9,469 nucleotides of DNA from an uncultured Oscillospiraceae bacterium (GTDB lineage Bacteria > Bacillota > Clostridia > Oscillospirales > Acutalibacteraceae), in the NCBI GenBank assembly GCA_900546735.1, contig URDW01000078.1, positions 1 through 9,469 on the forward strand, in the 5' to 3' direction. Positions 6,473 to 9,469 of the stretch are shown here, piece after piece. The position numbers and the translations under genes are program-made. The notes under the pieces are model-generated. The model was not told the DNA's origin and made no database searches. It saw nothing but the letters and a program-made list of their open reading frames with translations. How positions within the stretch are numbered: position 1 is the stretch's first letter; every line of letters starts with the position of its first letter.

Positions 6473-8387
6473 AAAAAAGAAATACCGTGTCTCTTCTTTC
6501 GGGCAGATCAGCGACCTGCCGGCACTGACCTGCGCGCGCCAGCCACACCAGGCTAAGTCCGTCATTGACGATTACGAAGGTCTGTTTATCGATTACGGCT
6601 GGCGTGAGACGGCTTACCCTTATACAATGCAAAATGAGTATTTTGAGGAGTCTGAGCGCGAGATCCAAGTGGCTGTCCTGGAAAATGACTGCCTGTATGC
6701 CGAGTTTTTGCCTGATTTTGGCGGACGGCTCTGGAAGCTGTACGACAAAAAGCGGGGCAGGGATGTACTGTACACAAACGATGTGATCCGTTTTCGCAAC
6801 CTCAGCATTCGCAATGCCTGGTTCTCAGGCGGTGTAGAGTGGAACTGCGGCCTGATCGGACATTCGCCGTTTACCTGTTCACCCATGTACTGTGCGTTTG
6901 TGCAGGGCAGCAATGGGGAAGAGGTGCTGCGTTTTTACGAATTTGAACGTGTGCGTGAAATTTACTACCAAATGGACTTCTGGCTGGAAGGGGATCGGCT
7001 GCTCTGTTCTGTACGCATTGAAAATCAAAATTCCACAGTCGTGCCGATGTACTGGTGGTCCAACATGGCAACGCCGGAATATAAGGGCGGTCGCATAGCC
7101 GTTCATGCAAATCGCGCCTACAACAATTCTGACGGTATGGGCATCAAAAAATCCAGCATTCCGTTCGACGGAGGCGTAGATGTATCATACCCGGAAAATA
7201 TTCCCGACACGATCGATTATTTTTATGACATTGATGCAAAGGCCGACAAATTTATTGCAAACGTTGATGCTGACGGCTTTGGGCTTTTGCAGTACTCCAG
7301 CCACAACTTAAAGGGCAGAAAGCTTTTCAGCTGGGGACACCGCAAAGGCTCTGACCACTGGCAGAAAATACTGACCGATCAAGCCGGCTCGTATGTGGAG
7401 ATTCAGGCCGGCCTCGGAAAAACACAGTATGAATGCCTGCCCATGCCGCCAAAATGCGTCTGGCACTTTGTGGAGTGCTATACGCTGGCCGATATTGGTG
7501 CAACAGCCGTGCAGCAGCCATATGACACATTTGTAAATGCCGTACAGGCACAGGTGCTGTCTGCCGGCGGCAGCGCCGGTCTGGATGCGCGCCTGAAAGA
7601 CATTGCAAACACGATCTGTCTGCAAAAGGGCAAGCTGGTGCGCGCCGGCAGTGGCTTTGGGTATTTAAACAGCATGCTCGGCGGCAAAATACCGGCACAG
7701 CTTGAATTTTTGCCGCAAAGCGATGTAAAGCCCTGGCTGGCCTTGCTGCAAAACGAAACAGATGGCAAGCTGACATTCGCCTATGGGCCGAAAATGGAAG
7801 CGCTGCTTTTACAGAAAAAAGAGTGCTGCCGCTGGGATGTTTTGTATCAGTTAGCGCTTTTACATTATGACAGACGCGACTTTGAAAAAGCGCGTGTATA
7901 TTGTGCCGAAAGCATTTTGCTCGAAAGCAATTATAAAAACAACCATCTTTATACGTTTATCCTGTATCAGCTTCAGGACAGGAACTGTCCGTATTTTGCG
8001 CAGAAAACACTGCGCATGTGTACAGAAAATTACAGTCTTGCCGAAAGCATTTTTGTTTTGCTCTTGAACCTTGGCGCATACACCGTGCTGATCGATGCAT
8101 TCAAACAACTGCATGCACCGCTTCAAAACAGTCCCAGACTGCGCATGTACCTTTCGATGGCGTATTTAAAAGCCGGCGATGCAAAACAGGCAGAGCACAT
8201 TTTGCTGGATGACGGGGGACTTGTTTTACTGGATTTCCGGGAAGGGGACCGTTTTCTGGATGAACTCTACCGCGGTATACGCCTGGCGCTTTACCACGAA
8301 ACAGAGGTGACTGTGCCGAAACAGTTTGACTTTATTGTTGCAGATTTCAGCGAAAAGGGGAGTTGTAAAAATGCCGAAACAAGGTAA
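6459..8387 (+). CDS. DUF5107 protein with C-terminal TPR-like repeats
   Basis: This 642-residue protein carries a DUF5107-type domain (~35-335), predicted to have the galactose mutarotase-like beta-sandwich fold, followed by an alpha-helical tail. Recognisable pieces are LPDFGGRLWKLYDKKRGRDV, then SGGVEWNCGLIGHSPFT, then PMYWWSNMATPE, then KLFSWGHRKGSDHWQ, and finally QAGLGKTQYECLPMPP, a typical DUF5107 ending. From about 459 on, helix pairs such as LLHYDRRDFEKARVYCAESI and MYLSMAYLKAGDAKQAEHIL read as degenerate TPR units. Full-length DUF5107-TPR proteins are often about 1,000 residues or more, so this is a compact form. It has no signal peptide or membrane segment, so it is cytoplasmic. The biochemical role of the family is not established; a sugar epimerase/mutarotase, glycan-binding or glycosidase role would suit the operon. 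It overlaps the phosphoesterase gene by 17 bases. Confidence 0.78.
   Translation: MPRLEKKKYRVSSFGQISDLPALTCARQPHQAKSVIDDYEGLFIDYGWRETAYPYTMQNEYFEESEREIQVAVLENDCLYAEFLPDFGGRLWKLYDKKRGRDVLYTNDVIRFRNLSIRNAWFSGGVEWNCGLIGHSPFTCSPMYCAFVQGSNGEEVLRFYEFERVREIYYQMDFWLEGDRLLCSVRIENQNSTVVPMYWWSNMATPEYKGGRIAVHANRAYNNSDGMGIKKSSIPFDGGVDVSYPENIPDTIDYFYDIDAKADKFIANVDADGFGLLQYSSHNLKGRKLFSWGHRKGSDHWQKILTDQAGSYVEIQAGLGKTQYECLPMPPKCVWHFVECYTLADIGATAVQQPYDTFVNAVQAQVLSAGGSAGLDARLKDIANTICLQKGKLVRAGSGFGYLNSMLGGKIPAQLEFLPQSDVKPWLALLQNETDGKLTFAYGPKMEALLLQKKECCRWDVLYQLALLHYDRRDFEKARVYCAESILLESNYKNNHLYTFILYQLQDRNCPYFAQKTLRMCTENYSLAESIFVLLLNLGAYTVLIDAFKQLHAPLQNSPRLRMYLSMAYLKAGDAKQAEHILLDDGGLVLLDFREGDRFLDELYRGIRLALYHETEVTVPKQFDFIVADFSEKGSCKNAETR
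8356..8362 (+). promoter_or_regulatory. Ribosome binding site that fixes the phosphoesterase start
   Basis: AGGGGAG ends 8 bases before the ATG at 8371. The in-frame ATG upstream at 8326 has no comparable site and would place extra residues before the basic N-terminus. The downstream ATG at 8389 is 26 bases from the site, too far. Confidence 0.75.
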
Positions 8388-9435
8388 AATGAAAAAATGG
8401 GTAAAGGCGCTGCTTTGTGTTTTGCTTGCGATCGTGTTGATCGTTGTTTCTGTACTTGCCTTTGTAACATTTTACGGAAAATCTTATCAGGAGGCGGACG
8501 ATACGGCTTTTAAAGTGCTTCAGGTAACAGATGTACATATTTTAAATGATGAAAAAAAGGACGCCAAGGCTTTTAAAACAATAACGGCTATGGTCGAAAC
8601 TTCTGATCCGGATATGATCATTGTGACGGGTGACGTCACCAGCGAAAAAGAGAATTTTACAGCTTTTAAAACTTTTTGCACGTTTATGGAAGCTTTTGAA
8701 ATTCCATGGGCGTTTACATTCGGCAATCATGAAGGACTGGACATTGCTTATGAAGAAGGGGAAGTGCTTGACCCTGAAAAAATTGCCGATAAGCAGCAGT
8801 TAAGCGATTATCTGGAATCTTTAGAGCGTTGCATTTATGAACGCGGTGACGAAACGGTCGATGGCATGGGAAATTACTATTATAATGTTAAAAATGCTGA
8901 CGGCAACGTGCTCATGTCGCTGATTATGATGGACAGCCACAGTTATGATAATGAAAACGACGGTTATGACCATTTTCACGACAATCAGGTAACCTGGTAT
9001 GAGAACACGATCAAATCGATTGCCAAAGAGGTAAACGGCGACGAAACAAAGGTCGTACCTTCGCTGGCTTTTTTCCATGTACCCATGCAGGAATACCGCG
9101 CCGGTTATGATGCAGCAAAAGGCACGGACGATCGCATCTGGGGCTATCGGTTTGAAAAAGAAGGCTGTCCCGTTTTCGATGACCAGATGTTTGAAACAAT
9201 GGTCAAACTCGGCTCCACAAAAGGCTGTTTTGCCGGGCACGATCACATGAACAATTATTCTGTGGAATACCAGGGAATCCGTTTAACGTATGGTCTTTCC
9301 TGTGACCATAATATTTACGTTGTGCCGCTGCGCGGCGGCGTTTTGATCAATATTAAAAACGACGGCACGTTTACAACACAATATTTGATCCGCCACCGCG
9401 GACAAAATACGATTACCGTGGGCAAAGAACAGTAA
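8371..9435 (+). CDS. Membrane-anchored calcineurin-like metallophosphoesterase
   Basis: This 354-residue two-metal phosphoesterase (PF00149) hydrolyses phosphomono- or diesters; the substrate is unknown. Its N-terminus is basic (Lys3, 6, 8, 9, 12), followed by one hydrophobic segment at about 13-34 with no lipobox Cys at the right place. It is therefore a signal anchor with the catalytic domain outside the cytoplasmic membrane. The full metal-site set is present in order: D54-V-H56, GDV at 87-89 (Asp88), GNHE at 118-121, His236 in FFHVP, and GHDH at 289-292. The spacing resembles the purple acid phosphatase/Dcr2-like branch rather than nucleases such as SbcD. The protein is complete at its 3' end, with only 19 genomic bases left after the stop. 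Its codons look more A/T-rich than the upstream glycosidases by eye. The 17-base overlap with the DUF5107 gene links it to the operon. Confidence 0.9.
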   Translation: MPKQGKMKKWVKALLCVLLAIVLIVVSVLAFVTFYGKSYQEADDTAFKVLQVTDVHILNDEKKDAKAFKTITAMVETSDPDMIIVTGDVTSEKENFTAFKTFCTFMEAFEIPWAFTFGNHEGLDIAYEEGEVLDPEKIADKQQLSDYLESLERCIYERGDETVDGMGNYYYNVKNADGNVLMSLIMMDSHSYDNENDGYDHFHDNQVTWYENTIKSIAKEVNGDETKVVPSLAFFHVPMQEYRAGYDAAKGTDDRIWGYRFEKEGCPVFDDQMFETMVKLGSTKGCFAGHDHMNNYSVEYQGIRLTYGLSCDHNIYVVPLRGGVLINIKNDGTFTTQYLIRHRGQNTITVGKEQ

Positions 9436-9454
9436 CCGGTAAGCAATGCACAAT

Positions 9455-9469
9455 CTGTCTCTTATACAC
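9455..9469 (-). other. Untrimmed Nextera mosaic end (reverse complement)
   Basis: CTGTCTCTTATACAC is the first 15 bases of the reverse complement of the 19-base Tn5 mosaic end. Too little is left to say which adapter arm follows. The 9 genomic bases next to each end differ (48-56 GCATGGAAG and 9446-9454 ATGCACAAT), so the ends are not the two sides of one insertion. Confidence 0.97.

Noticed and set aside
8326..8370. 15-codon extension of the phosphoesterase
   Set aside because: AGGGGAG sits 8 bases before 8371, and the extension would put a hydrophobic stretch before the basic N-terminus of the signal anchor.
8416..8418. Cys16 of the phosphoesterase as a lipoprotein lipobox
   Set aside because: It lies at the start of the hydrophobic segment (ALLCVLLA) rather than at its end, without the usual small residue context.
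29..9469. A natural Tn5/IS50-type composite element bounded by inverted 19-bp ends
   Set aside because: The ends are the synthetic hyperactive mosaic end joined to P7/index sequence, there is no transposase, and no 9-bp target duplication flanks the interior.

Overview
The window is a short metagenome-style contig. Its genomic part (about 48-9454) is bounded at both ends by Illumina Nextera tagmentation adapter that was never trimmed: P7 end, an 8-base index and the read-2 adapter with mosaic end at 1-47, and 15 bases of reverse-complement mosaic end at 9455-9469. Everything between is dense bacterial coding sequence on the + strand. Purine-rich GGAGG-type ribosome binding sites, mid GC content, heavily overlapping genes and the glycosidase families present suggest an anaerobic gut Firmicute (Clostridia-like). 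No rRNA or marker gene is present, so this is an inference.

Layout: (1) the 3' end of a tagaturonate reductase (UxaB-like) gene, cut by the contig end; (2) an amidohydrolase-2 family metal-dependent hydrolase; (3) a right-handed beta-helix protein that looks like GH110 alpha-1,3-galactosidase; (4) a GH29 alpha-L-fucosidase; (5) a GH129-like alpha-N-acetylgalactosaminidase; (6) a DUF5107 (mutarotase-like fold) protein with C-terminal TPR-like helices; (7) a membrane-anchored calcineurin-like metallophosphoesterase. The largest gap between genes is 28 bases and five junctions are 2-base gaps or overlaps, so this is almost certainly one transcription unit whose promoter and terminator lie outside the window.

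How the genes may work together: GH110, GH29 and GH129 would remove, in order, the alpha-1,3-galactose of the blood group B determinant, the alpha-fucose next to it, and finally the peptide-linked alpha-GalNAc (Tn antigen). Those are the caps and the root of a host mucin O-glycan. None of the three has a signal peptide, so the predicted setting is cytoplasmic trimming of imported oligosaccharides or glycopeptides. The amidohydrolase and UxaB-like reductase suggest downstream sugar-acid (lactone/hexuronate) catabolism. The roles of the DUF5107-TPR protein and the surface phosphoesterase are unknown. No transporter, regulator, RNA gene, CRISPR array or natural mobile element is visible, and no gap without a gene exceeds 300 bases.
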